Shown here in pieces: positions 1 to 8,515 of a DNA stretch of 64,000 nucleotides. A model generated the notes under the pieces. It did not search any database. It saw only the letters and a program-made list of their open reading frames with translations, and was not told where the DNA came from. Both the position numbers and the translations under genes were made by a program. The number at the start of each line of letters is the position of its first letter. Position 1 is the first letter of the stretch. Origin of the DNA: Hymenobacter jeongseonensis (GTDB lineage: Bacteria > Bacteroidota > Bacteroidia > Cytophagales > Hymenobacteraceae); the NCBI RefSeq assembly GCF_015694725.1, contig NZ_JADQDQ010000002.1, positions 620,001-684,000 of the forward strand. The letters are read 5' to 3'.

Positions 1-810
1 GGTGGAGGTCAGGACCTGGGCGGCGTTTTGCAGCGTGCCGGTGGCGCCCACCACGTGGTCGGCGGGCGCGGTGATGCTCACCTTATAATCGCCGAAGGGC
101 AGGGTGAATTCGCCTGTGCCCAAAAACTGCTTGTGCTGCCAGCCTTGGTTATCCGAATACACCGCCATGCGCGGGTAAAACTGCGCGATTTCGTAGAGGT
201 AGTTCTTGTCGCCAGGAAAGTACTCGTAGCCGCTGCGCTGGTTTTCCTTCAGCTGGTCGTTGATGTTGTAATGCCACTTCACGTTGAAAGCGAAGGCTTG
301 GCCGGGGCGCAACGGCGTGGGCAAATCCACGCGCATCATGGTGTGGTTGACCACGGTTTTGAGCGTTTTGCCGTCTTTGCCGGTCACGCTTTCAATCTTG
401 AAACCGCCGTCGAAATCCGATAGCATGGCTTCTACCGATTGGAACGGCATGCGGTCCTGCAACTGGCTCACCTCCGTGGCCTTGGTGATGGAGTTTTTGT
501 CCAGAATGTTCTGGTCGAGCTGGACCCAGAGGTAGGGCAGCACGTCGGGCGAGAGGTTGGTGTAGGTGATGGTCTCGCGGCCGGTGATGGCCTGCTTGGC
601 GTCGTCGAGTGTGACTTTGATGTCGTAGTCGGCCCGCTGCTGCCAGTAGTCCTTGCCCGGCGCCCCACTGGCCGTGCGGTACGAGTTGGGCGACGGCAGC
701 ACGGTTTCGAGCTGCGCGAATTTGTCGGTACCCGAGTTAGTGTTCTGGGCTAAAGCAGGTTGCACACCGACCAAAGCCAGCACCAAGCCGGCAAATAGAA
801 AACGACGCAT
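1..810 (-). CDS. M1-family-like metallopeptidase, N-terminal part (runs off window)
   Basis: An open frame of 270 codons runs without a stop from an ATG at 810 to the window edge, so only the N-terminus is present. Residues 1-21 (MRRFLFAGLVLALVGVQPAL, then A) form a typical signal peptide ending in AQ. The mature part has the beta-rich pattern of the M1 aminopeptidase N-terminal domain: YDIKVTLDDAKQAITGRETI, then TYTNLSPDVLPYLWVQLDQN, and later YFPGDKNYLYEIAQFYPRM. That order (a chain of strands, then the A-x-F-Y/W-P-R-M segment) is common in secreted Bacteroidota M1 peptidases. The zinc site (HExxH) would lie beyond position 1 and is not seen, so the peptidase call rests on the N-domain alone. 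It is probably periplasmic or secreted. Confidence 0.75.
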   Translation of the reverse strand, partial: MRRFLFAGLVLALVGVQPALAQNTNSGTDKFAQLETVLPSPNSYRTASGAPGKDYWQQRADYDIKVTLDDAKQAITGRETITYTNLSPDVLPYLWVQLDQNILDKNSITKATEVSQLQDRMPFQSVEAMLSDFDGGFKIESVTGKDGKTLKTVVNHTMMRVDLPTPLRPGQAFAFNVKWHYNINDQLKENQRSGYEYFPGDKNYLYEIAQFYPRMAVYSDNQGWQHKQFLGTGEFTLPFGDYKVSITAPADHVVGATGTLQNAAQVLTST

Positions 811-993
811 GAGAAAATGATGAGGAGAAAAAAGCTGAAAACACGAAGGCAAACAATGTCGGCGAAGATACACCAGAGGTTGCGGAGGGCAGGCCAATCA
901 GGTGTCCGTTGGGCTGAATTTTATCTGCTGACACGCCGCGCTCTAAGCGACTGGAAATCATGCTGGATACTCAGGAGCACTAAGCTGCCGGCA

Positions 994-1605
994 TCAGGGC
1001 CACAATAGCTGGAGCAGCAACACGGTGGCAATGCCCAAGGCCGCGCCGCTGGTGGTGAGCAACCAATCGCGACGCGCCACCCCCAGGCCACGCAGCAGCA
1101 GCAATCCTGCCAGCAAAATGGCCACCACAATGAGCACCTGACCCAACTCGACGCCTACATTGAAAGCGAGCAACTCCAACACGGGCCGGCTGGTTGCCCC
1201 GAGCAACGACTGCAGGTAGTTGGAGAAGCCAAGGCCGTGAATGAGGCCAAAGCCCAAGGCCAGCGCATTGGGCGCGGCAGCCAGCACCGCTGGTGCCCGC
1301 GGCGTTAGCACGCGGTTGGCTCCGCGCATGTTGAGCACAGCCGTGACCATGATGGTCACTGGAATCAGCGCTTCGATAACCGCGGGATTGAAGGCTACCA
1401 CGCCGAGCGTGGCTAGAGCCAGCGTAAGCGAGTGCCCCACCGTGAAGCTGGTGACCAGGGCCAGCACTCGGCGCCAGTCGGCCAACACATATGGCGCGCA
1501 CAGAGCCAGCAGAAACGTGAGGTGGTCGGCAGCCCGCGGTGTGCAGATGTGCAAGAACCCCAGTTGCAGGTACGTTTGAAAAACAGACATTCCTAAAAAT
1601 CCCAT
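994..1605 (-). CDS. HupE/UreJ-family membrane protein
   Basis: A 203-residue, very hydrophobic protein with about six membrane segments. HupE/UreJ proteins are permease-like and in some bacteria move nickel or cobalt for hydrogenase or urease. The family pattern is recognisable: LGFLHI...DHLTFLLALCA near residues 15-37, VTSFTVGHSLTLALA near 50-65, and LGFGLIHGLGFSNYL in the middle, followed by a long hydrophobic tail. The usual H-x-x-G-x-D-H signature is altered here to HICTPRAADH. No hydrogenase or urease genes are in the window, so the substrate is unknown. ATG 1605 is used; a second in-frame ATG at 1590 is equally possible. A perfect minus-strand -7 element lies at 1727-1734. Confidence 0.75.
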   Translation of the reverse strand: MGFLGMSVFQTYLQLGFLHICTPRAADHLTFLLALCAPYVLADWRRVLALVTSFTVGHSLTLALATLGVVAFNPAVIEALIPVTIMVTAVLNMRGANRVLTPRAPAVLAAAPNALALGFGLIHGLGFSNYLQSLLGATSRPVLELLAFNVGVELGQVLIVVAILLAGLLLLRGLGVARRDWLLTTSGAALGIATVLLLQLLWP

Positions 1606-2010
1606 TGAATAGCGGGCGGTAGGGCGAAGGTCGGGTTTTTCCCGAACTGTGTATTTGCGCTGCCAACAGCAACCAGCAAACTAGCCGCCGCGCTGTATGT
1701 ACCTCAGCAGAAACGTTGCCAAACACCAAACATAAACCCTTGTTTATTAATAAAATATAATAATAAATCTGACTTTAAGTCGCAGTAGCATCTCTACCGA
1801 GGTGATGTAGTGACAAACTAAAAGTTTGAAAACTTCTGACTTTTCAAACCCATTACACGCAGCTCCAAAGTGCATTCCCCAAAGCAAAAACAATGGAATT
1901 TCCATCAACACGAGGTAAATAATTCAGACTTTATAGTGAACCCCGCCCCATTTGGAGACCGGTGAGTGGGCCTCTTACTTCGCCCCATCATTCACCGCAT
2001 TCACGGTCTC
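1606..2010. promoter_or_regulatory. Divergent intergenic region, AT-rich
   Basis: This non-coding stretch separates the divergent HupE-like and 2011 genes. On the minus strand TATGTTTG (1734-1727) matches the Bacteroidota -7 consensus TAnnTTTG and could drive the HupE-like gene with a leader of roughly 115 nt. A perfect 9-bp inverted repeat, GTTTGAAAA-N8-TTTTCAAAC, spans 1824-1849 and could be an operator. The rest is AT-rich with no credible frame; the longer open frame overlapping 980-1729 is a shadow of the HupE-like gene. Confidence 0.4.
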
Positions 2011-2526
2011 ATGTTCCGCTCCACACTTCTTTTCCTACTGCTCGCCGGCTCAGCTTCTGCTCAAAGTTCTCCGGCCGGCTTGCTGCTGGCACCTCCTGTC
2101 CCGCTGCCCGTGGCTGCCCCTACCACGGCTGCCGACACAGTACAAGCCATTCGCCGCTTGTTTGCCAAGCGGCAGCGCGTGGGCAACATCTTAACCATCG
2201 GAGCCGTCGGGGCGGACTTGGCACTGGCGGGCGTATCGGCGGCCTACGAGAGCAAGGGCAGCCAGTCGGGTGGCGGCGGTGGCATTATTGGGGGCAATAG
2301 GCCACTGTTCGAATTAGGATTTGGCGGATTCGCCCTGGTGTATGGGGTGGTGGCCGCCCCCGTGATGGGCGTGGGCATCCAGCAACTTATTGCCTACGGT
2401 CCTCGCCGCGAAGCCAAAGTAGTAGCGGCTTACGAAGCCAATCACCGCCTGCCCAGCAAAATCCAGCACCAGCTACGCAAGCACTTATTGAAGGGCAATG
2501 CGGCAGCCTCTGGCACCACCAAATAG
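2011..2526 (+). CDS. Exported hypothetical protein, first of three paralogs
   Basis: I do not recognise this family. The 171-residue product starts at ATG 2011, directly before a signal peptide (MFRSTLLFLLLAGSASAQ); an upstream in-frame ATG at 1966 would bury that signal. The mature part holds the unit shared with the next two genes: a DT-x2-AIRRLF-x-KR motif near residue 50, two hydrophobic Gly/Ala-rich segments, then a basic helix with YEANHRLPSKIQHQLRKH. The hydrophobic segments suggest a small membrane-associated protein. The arrangement of three related genes on one strand implies tandem duplication. Function unknown. Confidence 0.7.
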   Translation: MFRSTLLFLLLAGSASAQSSPAGLLLAPPVPLPVAAPTTAADTVQAIRRLFAKRQRVGNILTIGAVGADLALAGVSAAYESKGSQSGGGGGIIGGNRPLFELGFGGFALVYGVVAAPVMGVGIQQLIAYGPRREAKVVAAYEANHRLPSKIQHQLRKHLLKGNAAASGTTK

Positions 2527-2694
2527 CATCCGGGGCCAGCCTCGGGTCCTTAGCGTTGCTTAATAGGCAGCGTCACTTTCCGAGCTGGGCAGTTCCATGA
2601 TTTCCAGGGCTGATGTTCCGAAACCGGCGACACCGCTGCTTACAAATTCAGGGGCTTTGCTAGCTAGTTTTCACAAGAAACCAAATCAACAACC

Positions 2695-3108
2695 ATGTTT
2701 ATTCGGGCTACCTTCCTAAGCGTGCTCTTTTGCGGTGTATTATTTACATCGGCTGCACAAACTGCTTCCTATACCAAAGCTGATACCGCCCGCGCTGTGC
2801 GCGCCTTATTTGACCAGCGTAGAAGCAGTGCCCGCGCATTAACAGCGGTGGGTGGCACTGCAATGGGAATTAGTGCCGTGGCAGCCATTGGAGGTGCCAG
2901 TACCGACGATGGTCTGGTTAGGGCTTTTTTGTTTGGCAATGCGGTCTTGCTTTCTGCGGTGGGGGTGCCGCTGTACCTTGTCGGGAGGAAGCACCATAAG
3001 GAAGTTACGCTGGCCCAGGAAACAGCGATAATGGCAGCGTATGAGCAAGGCCAACGGCTACCGCCACTTGTCATACAACGCCTAAAGCGCAGGCATTTTG
3101 CCCTGTAG
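2695..3108 (+). CDS. Exported hypothetical protein, second paralog
   Basis: A 137-residue protein, the most compact version of the family shared by the genes at 2011 and 3290. Residues 1-20 form a signal peptide ending SAAQ. The shared unit follows: ADTARAVRALFDQRRSSARA near residue 30, a first hydrophobic stretch (TAMGISAVAAIGG), a second (FGNAVLLSAVGVPLYLVG), and a basic C-terminal helix with AYEQGQRLPPLVIQRLKRRH. No known domain or catalytic motif is visible. Being close to the minimal unit, it defines the family length of about 115 mature residues. Confidence 0.7.
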   Translation: MFIRATFLSVLFCGVLFTSAAQTASYTKADTARAVRALFDQRRSSARALTAVGGTAMGISAVAAIGGASTDDGLVRAFLFGNAVLLSAVGVPLYLVGRKHHKEVTLAQETAIMAAYEQGQRLPPLVIQRLKRRHFAL

Positions 3109-3192
3109 GCAAGACCTTACCGCAGCCGGGAGTTAGGTTACACAAGCGTCACTGCTACTAAAAAATACGCCCCGCCAGCCACCAGCATTCCC

Positions 3193-3200
3193 TACATTTG
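3193..3200 (+). promoter_or_regulatory. Bacteroidota-type -7 promoter element
   Basis: TACATTTG matches the Bacteroidota -7 consensus TAnnTTTG exactly and lies about 90 nt before the start of the third paralog. A matching TTTG at -33 is not evident, so this is a candidate only. Confidence 0.4.
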
Positions 3201-3289
3201 CTTGCTTGTGCAAACATTTTCGGCCATTCTAACCGGCAGTTGCACTTCTCTTCATCAAGCATTTTCAAGTCCTAATTCTGGTGCCCAAC

Positions 3290-4255
3290 GTGCGTCCTTC
3301 TTTCCGTTACTGCCTCTACCTAACGCTGCTCCTATCAATGGGCTTTGCCACTACCCACGCGCAAACCCTGTCGGCTCCCGCTCCGGTAGCCGCGCCGGCG
3401 TCGGCCTCGCTCAACGCCCTCACCCGCGCCGACACGGCCCGGGCCGTACATGAGTTGTTCCGGAGCCGGCGCGGAGGCGGGGTGGGCTGGCTGGCCCTGG
3501 GCACGGCCGGCATACTGGCCTCTACCCTGCCGGCCCAGCAAAGCACCAGCGCCGGGGTCTGGACGCCCGGCGTGGTGGCAGGCTCGGCGTTTCTGCTCAT
3601 TGGCCTGAACAAGCGCATCCAGTTCCGGCCCGGCCGCGAGCGGAATGTGTTGAGCGAGTTGGCGGCCACCGGCCACTTGCCCGCTAACGTGACGCGGCGC
3701 CTGCGGGGCAACTTCGCGCCGTTGCACGGCACGGCATCGGCCGAAAATCCTTTGTTGGCAAAAGGCATAGCCCCGAGCATCCCGCTCGCCGGCAGCCCAG
3801 CCCCTACTTCTGCCCCGCTCCAGCCGGTTCTTACCCCAGCCCAGCTACTGGCCGATGCCCGGCAAGACACCCTCGATGCCGTGCAGGGGCTCTTCAATGC
3901 CAAGCGGCTAGGTGGGCAATTGCCTATTCTGCTGGCCCTGCCGGGACTGCGCCTCATGACCGGCGCTTCCGGCACCAGCACCCCGTCTTCGCCCTACCAG
4001 CAGCCCCAACGCAGCGAGCCATCCGGCGGGCAAGTGGCTTTGGGCCTGCTGCTGATGACGGGTGGGGTCACGTACATGTTCCTGCACAACGCGCCCTACA
4101 CCGACGCCAAATTCGACGCGCTCCGCACTAGCTACCTGGCTGGCACGCCGCTGCCGCCCGCCATCCGGGCGCAGCTCAAAAACAAGCACGTGGCCGCTGG
4201 CCGCACTTACCGCGAACGTTTGGAACGCAAAGCAGCACGCAAGCGCAAAGATTAG
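3290..4255 (+). CDS. Exported hypothetical protein with two copies of the paralog unit
   Basis: No ATG precedes the signal peptide. I chose GTG 3290, giving 321 residues beginning MRPSFRYCLYLTLLLSMGFA; GTG 3281 is also possible. The protein carries the family unit twice. Copy 1 has ADTARAVHELFRSRR, a hydrophobic pair, and ELAATGHLPANVTRRLRG. Copy 2, after a Pro/Ala-rich linker, has QDTLDAVQGLFNAKR, a second hydrophobic pair including ALGLLLMTGGVTYMFL, and SYLAGTPLPPAIRAQLKNKH. It ends in a basic tail (RERLERKAARKRKD). It is therefore an internal duplication of the 2695-type gene. Function unknown. Confidence 0.7.
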   Translation: MRPSFRYCLYLTLLLSMGFATTHAQTLSAPAPVAAPASASLNALTRADTARAVHELFRSRRGGGVGWLALGTAGILASTLPAQQSTSAGVWTPGVVAGSAFLLIGLNKRIQFRPGRERNVLSELAATGHLPANVTRRLRGNFAPLHGTASAENPLLAKGIAPSIPLAGSPAPTSAPLQPVLTPAQLLADARQDTLDAVQGLFNAKRLGGQLPILLALPGLRLMTGASGTSTPSSPYQQPQRSEPSGGQVALGLLLMTGGVTYMFLHNAPYTDAKFDALRTSYLAGTPLPPAIRAQLKNKHVAAGRTYRERLERKAARKRKD

Positions 4256-4621
4256 AAGCATCAAGCGCTATGGGGTTCTTTCCGACTCAACGAAAAATGC
4301 CAAACAGTGAGTGGCCTCATTGATGTTTACACGTCACAAGCCACTAAACCCGCGACAACTGTATATAATTATATATAAGTAAATAAAACAAAATTTAAAA
4401 AACAAACCTACCGTTGCGGTAATAAAAGGTATAGATAGTATTCCTAAATTTGCAATTGCCTCTGCAACCTTTTATTGTGATAGAATGTACTTACGCAAAG
4501 TAACCACGAGGCTAAGACCAGAACTTTTGGTTGACAGCTTTTTGAGGTAAACAATCAATTTCAAACATATTGATTTATTGTAATTTTTACAAAAAGATTA
4601 CAATAAATCCTTCCTTTTCAT

Positions 4622-4645
4622 AAACACCTGATAGGTGTTTTTTTT
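4622..4645 (+). terminator. Intrinsic terminator-like hairpin, possibly an attenuator
   Basis: AAACACCT and AGGTGTTT form a perfect 8-bp stem around a GAT loop, followed by an unbroken T run to 4645. That is the form of a factor-independent terminator. The T run is also the base of the next, larger hairpin (4638-4710), so the two structures compete. Confidence 0.5.
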
Positions 4646-4710
4646 ATCAGTTCCCATGTTACTGAATTGTTAGCATACTGATTTAGTAATATGGGAACTG
4701 ATAAAAAAAA
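4638..4710. repeat. Long inverted repeat (30-nt arms, 13-nt loop)
   Basis: Arms 4638-4667 and 4681-4710 are complementary at 28 of 30 positions around a 13-nt loop. The arms begin and end in A/T runs. The element stands 38 nt before the AT-rich gene at 4749 and overlaps the T run of the terminator-like hairpin. Confidence 0.7.
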
Positions 4711-4748
4711 TTAAGAAATAATCATGCGAAAACTTTAAGTTTAGTACA

Positions 4749-5582
4749 ATGGACTTCAAATATTTTTTAAAAGAGAGAAAAAACAATCTCGTTTACTTGC
4801 GCTATAAACTCATCGTCTTAGCGGGAATGGGCTTCGAAAAGCAATACAAATATTTTCCAGACGCTGTATTTGAGAAGCATATTTTTAAAATAAAACTGAA
4901 CAGGATTAAATGGGCTCACTCTACTAAAATTGTAACAGCTCCGCGAATGTTGGTAAACGGGGAATGGGACATCCATTCCAAAATGCCCGTGCATGATTTT
5001 TTACGGAAAAATGATTCTTGCAATACCATTTTTCAGATTTACTCTGAAGGTTTGCCTTTCCAAGAGTCTGACCAATATAAATCAATGAAGCGGTATATAG
5101 ATTCTGGTATAATTGGGCCTGGCTGGCAGGCAAGAGGATGTAAATCGGTCCAGGATATCGACATGTACTTCAAAAGGCTAGAAAAGCATTTTGACAACAT
5201 AAAGAGGAATGGATATAAAGCCCAGTCAGAATTAGGGAGCAATCGGTTTCATGACGAATTAACTGTATCTATCGACAGAAACGGTGAGTTTCACAAACAG
5301 GAAGGCGAGGGCCATCATCGATTAGCAATAGCCGTTCTGCTTAACATTCCCACTGTTCCGGTAGCTATTAAGCGAATTCATAAAAATTGGGCGAAGGAGC
5401 AGTTCAAAAAGCATAAAGCTGACTTACTCACCTCACTGAAAAAATCGTTGGCTGCATCTTCTGATGACGCCGCGTCTTATTGGCTGTCCACGCACACAAG
5501 CGAGGGAATAGCGGCCCAGTCTGCCGCCAGTCAGTCATCCCAGTTCAGCGCATCACTAAGCTGGCCGTACAGCGCTGGCTGA
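4749..5582 (+). CDS. AT-rich hypothetical protein with ParB/sulfiredoxin-like segment
   Basis: A 277-residue cytoplasmic-looking protein with no signal peptide. Residues near 165-215 read DELTVSIDRNGEF, then EGEGHHRLAIAVLLNIPTVP and a closing H-x-x-W. This resembles ParB/sulfiredoxin-like proteins in which a G-x-HRLAIA turn follows a D/E-x-I-x-V-x-I strand; related orphans occur near sugar-transfer and cell-surface loci. The first about 230 codons are AT-rich, unlike the neighbours. From about 5450 onward composition turns GC-rich and the protein ends in a low-complexity Ser/Ala tail (SAASQSSQFSASLSWPYSAG), which suggests a recombination junction and a replaced C-terminus. Nucleic-acid or sugar-related roles are both open. 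Confidence 0.6.
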   Translation: MDFKYFLKERKNNLVYLRYKLIVLAGMGFEKQYKYFPDAVFEKHIFKIKLNRIKWAHSTKIVTAPRMLVNGEWDIHSKMPVHDFLRKNDSCNTIFQIYSEGLPFQESDQYKSMKRYIDSGIIGPGWQARGCKSVQDIDMYFKRLEKHFDNIKRNGYKAQSELGSNRFHDELTVSIDRNGEFHKQEGEGHHRLAIAVLLNIPTVPVAIKRIHKNWAKEQFKKHKADLLTSLKKSLAASSDDAASYWLSTHTSEGIAAQSAASQSSQFSASLSWPYSAG

Positions 5583-5696
5583 CAGTGACGGAGAAGTATA
5601 ATGCTTCCAGTGTAAGCGAAACGATTGGCAGGCCGCCAAGAACGTGATAACAGAAATAATTGCGCTTCTTGTCCAACCACCGCATACTTTCAAAAT

Positions 5697-5733
5697 AAAA
5701 AGCCCCGCCAGCATTACGTTGGTGGGGCTTTTT
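5697..5733 (-). terminator. Bidirectional terminator downstream of clpB
   Basis: A-run plus AGCCCCGCCA pairs with TGGTGGGGCT plus T-run around a 9-nt loop, with one mismatch. It sits 35 nt beyond the clpB stop codon and could serve both directions. Confidence 0.8.
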
Positions 5734-5768
5734 AATTAATTAGCAATTAATAATTACATCGCTATTAA

Positions 5769-8378
5769 TTACACCGCTGGCATTTCCACGTTCTCGAATT
5801 TCACTGCGCCGTCTTCCAGCACGGCTTCTACTACCGAGTCTTTGCTGACGCGGCCGGAGAGAATGTCTTTCGACAGCTCGTTCAGTATCACGCGCTGCAG
5901 CACACGCTTGAGCGGCCGGGCGCCAAACTGCGGGTCGTAGCCCTGCTCGCCGAGGTAGTCGAGCACCTCGGCGTTGGCTTCGAGGCGGATGCCGGCTTCC
6001 TCCAGGCGGTGCTGGATTTGCTTGAACTGGATGTCGACAATCTTGCGGATTTCCTTGCGCTTGAGGGGCTGGAACATCACGATTTCGTCGATGCGGTTCA
6101 GGAACTCCGGGCGCATGTGCTGCTTGAGGCGCTCGATGACTTCCTCGCGGGTGCGGTCCACCACTTCGTCGTGGTTGTACTCATTCAGCTCTTTGAAATT
6201 CTTCTGAATGATGTCGGCCCCGGTGTTCGAGGTCATGATGATGATGGTGTTCTTGAAGTTCGCCACCCGGCCTTTGTTGTCAGTGAGGCGGCCGTCGTCG
6301 AGCACTTGCAGCAGGATGTTGAACACGTCGGGGTGCGCCTTCTCAATCTCATCGAGCAGCACCACCGAGTAGGGCTTGCGGCGCACGGCCTCCGTGAGCT
6401 GGCCGCCCTCGTCGTAGCCCACGTAGCCGGGAGGCGCCCCGATGAGGCGCGACACGGCGTGGCGCTCCTGAAACTCGCTCATGTCGATGCGGACCATCGA
6501 ATTCTCGTCGTTGAACAGGTACTCGGCCAAGGCCTTGGCCAGCTCGGTTTTGCCCACGCCCGTCGAGCCCAGGAAGATAAACGAGCCTATCGGCCGCTTG
6601 GGGTCCTGGAGGCCGGCGCGGGAGCGGCGCACGGCATCGGAAATGGCCGCGATGGCCTCGCTCTGGCCAGCCACGCGCTTGCCCAGCTCTTCTTCCAGGT
6701 GCAGCAGCTTCTCGCGGTCCGACTGCAGCATCTTGCTCACCGGGATGCCGGTCCACTTGGCCACCACTTCGGCAATGCTTTCGGCCGTTACTACTTCCTG
6801 CAGCATGGTGCCGCCGTCTTTGTTGGCGTTGGCCTGCTCCTGCAGCTCCTTGAGCTTGGCTTCGGCCTCCTGAATCTTGCCGTAGCGCAGCTCGGCTACG
6901 CGGGCATAATCGCCCTGACGCTCGGCTTGTTCAGCCTCCAATTTGAACTTCTCGATGGCTTCCTTCTGGGCCTGGATGCCGGAGAGCACGGCTTTTTCGC
7001 TTTCCCAACGGGCCTTCAGGCTGTCGCGGCGGTCGTTCAGCTCGGCTAGCTCCTTGCTGAGCACGGCTTCGCGGTCCTTGTTGTTTTCGCGGCGAATGGC
7101 TTCGCGCTCAATTTCGAGCTGCATGATGCGGCGCTGGATTTCGTCGAGCTCCACGGGCATGGAATTCAACTCGATGCGCAGCTTGGCGGCGGCTTCGTCC
7201 ATGAGGTCGATGGCCTTGTCGGGCAGAAACCGGTCGGTGATGTAGCGCGAGCTCAGCTCCACGCAGGCAATCACGGCGTCGTCGGTGATGCGCACGCCGT
7301 GGTGCAGCTCGTACTTCTCCTTGATGCCGCGCAGGATGCTGATGGCGTCTTCCTGGGTGGGCTCGTCCACCATCACGGCCTGGAAACGGCGTTCGAGGGC
7401 CTTGTCCTTCTCGATGTATTTCTGGTATTCCTTGAGCGTGGTGGCCCCGATGGCGTGCAGCTCGCCGCGCGCCAGGGCGGGCTTGAGCAGGTTGGCGGCG
7501 TCCATGGCGCCCTCGCCCCCGCCGCCGGCCCCGATGAGGGTGTGCATCTCGTCAATGAAGAGCACAATCTGGCCGTCGGAGTCGGTCACTTCCTTGATAA
7601 CGGCCTTGAGGCGCTCCTCAAATTCGCCCTTGTACTTGGCCCCGGCCACGAGCAGGCCCATGTCGAGGCTCATGATGGTTTTGTCGCGCAGGTTTTCGGG
7701 CACGTCGCCGGCCACGATGCGCTGGGCCAGGCCCTCCACGATGGCGGTTTTGCCCACGCCGGGCTCGCCGAGCAGCACGGGGTTGTTTTTGGTGCGCCGC
7801 GAGAGGATTTGCAGCACGCGGCGGATTTCCTCGTCGCGGCCAATCACGGGGTCCATCTTGCCGGCGCGCACCTGCTCGTTGAGGTTGCGGGCGTAGCGGT
7901 TCAGGCTCTGGTACTGGTCTTCGGCGCTCTGGCTCGTGACTTTGCGGCCGCCGCGCAGCTCCTGAATGGCGGCTTTCAGGTCTTTCTCATTAAAGCCGGT
8001 ATCCTTAAGCAGCGTAGCCACGGCGTCCTTGCCGCCGAGGATGCCCAGCAGCAGGTGCTCGACGGACACAAATTCGTCGCCCATGTCCTTCATCACCGTG
8101 TTGGCGCGCTGCACGGCGGCAGCGGCCTCGTTGGCGAAGTAGGGCGAGCCGCCGCTCACCTTCGGGTAAGCGGCCACAATGGCATCGAGCCGCGGCGTGA
8201 GGATGTTGAGGTTAGCGCCCAGCTTATTGGCCAGAAACGTGAAGACGCTTTCGTCGCTCTGGAAGAGGCCCTTCAGCAAATGGCCCGTTTCGACGGCCTG
8301 CTGCTGGTTGCCCCCAGCTATTTCGGTGGCCTTCTGCACGGCCTCCTGTGCCTTGATGGTGAAGTTTTTAAAGTCCAT
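5769..8378 (-). CDS. clpB: ATP-dependent disaggregase ClpB
   Basis: An 869-residue protein, the normal size for ClpB, a hexameric AAA+ machine that rescues aggregated proteins with DnaK. Domain order is canonical: Clp N-domain (residues 1-145), AAA1 with Walker [14 protein letters not shown] near 205 and Walker [13 protein letters not shown], the coiled-coil M-domain (about 400-540, rich in E/K/R/A and containing [20 protein letters not shown]), AAA2 with Walker [15 protein letters not shown] near 610 and Walker [13 protein letters not shown], and the D2-small domain with [11 protein letters not shown] and [11 protein letters not shown]. The M-domain separates it from ClpA/ClpC. It lies between two AT-rich single genes and ends before a clear terminator. 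Confidence 0.98.
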   Translation of the reverse strand: MDFKNFTIKAQEAVQKATEIAGGNQQQAVETGHLLKGLFQSDESVFTFLANKLGANLNILTPRLDAIVAAYPKVSGGSPYFANEAAAAVQRANTVMKDMGDEFVSVEHLLLGILGGKDAVATLLKDTGFNEKDLKAAIQELRGGRKVTSQSAEDQYQSLNRYARNLNEQVRAGKMDPVIGRDEEIRRVLQILSRRTKNNPVLLGEPGVGKTAIVEGLAQRIVAGDVPENLRDKTIMSLDMGLLVAGAKYKGEFEERLKAVIKEVTDSDGQIVLFIDEMHTLIGAGGGGEGAMDAANLLKPALARGELHAIGATTLKEYQKYIEKDKALERRFQAVMVDEPTQEDAISILRGIKEKYELHHGVRITDDAVIACVELSSRYITDRFLPDKAIDLMDEAAAKLRIELNSMPVELDEIQRRIMQLEIEREAIRRENNKDREAVLSKELAELNDRRDSLKARWESEKAVLSGIQAQKEAIEKFKLEAEQAERQGDYARVAELRYGKIQEAEAKLKELQEQANANKDGGTMLQEVVTAESIAEVVAKWTGIPVSKMLQSDREKLLHLEEELGKRVAGQSEAIAAISDAVRRSRAGLQDPKRPIGSFIFLGSTGVGKTELAKALAEYLFNDENSMVRIDMSEFQERHAVSRLIGAPPGYVGYDEGGQLTEAVRRKPYSVVLLDEIEKAHPDVFNILLQVLDDGRLTDNKGRVANFKNTIIIMTSNTGADIIQKNFKELNEYNHDEVVDRTREEVIERLKQHMRPEFLNRIDEIVMFQPLKRKEIRKIVDIQFKQIQHRLEEAGIRLEANAEVLDYLGEQGYDPQFGARPLKRVLQRVILNELSKDILSGRVSKDSVVEAVLEDGAVKFENVEMPAV

Positions 8379-8515
8379 GATGCGAGTCTCTAAGTAGGTG
8401 CTTCGGGTTAGGAAGTTTGTACGAAGGGACTAGCAAACGGGGTGCGAGAGTGGGTTTTCGGACTTTTTGGCGGGAAATTGGATTAAAGCGCTAAAATGAA
8501 TGGACAAAATTTCTG

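Larger units (their letters stand above)
4256..4748. promoter_or_regulatory. AT-rich intergenic region with three consecutive hairpins
   Basis: This region is sharply more AT-rich than its surroundings and has no credible gene. A -7-like TAAATTTG lies at 4445-4452. Three inverted repeats follow in order: 4572-4584 with 4597-4609 (13 bp perfect), 4622-4640 (8-bp stem, 3-nt loop, then a T run), and 4638-4667 with 4681-4710 (28 of 30 bp matching). The last two share the T run. Together they would form a heavily structured leader for the gene at 4749. Confidence 0.5.

Noticed and set aside
994..1605. HupE-like gene as evidence of hydrogenase or urease
   Set aside because: No hydrogenase or urease subunit or accessory gene lies in the window.
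6009..7049. 346-residue plus-strand open frame
   Set aside because: It is antisense to clpB, His/Leu/Val-rich in the way of a shadow frame, and has no domain; clpB on the minus strand explains the sequence.
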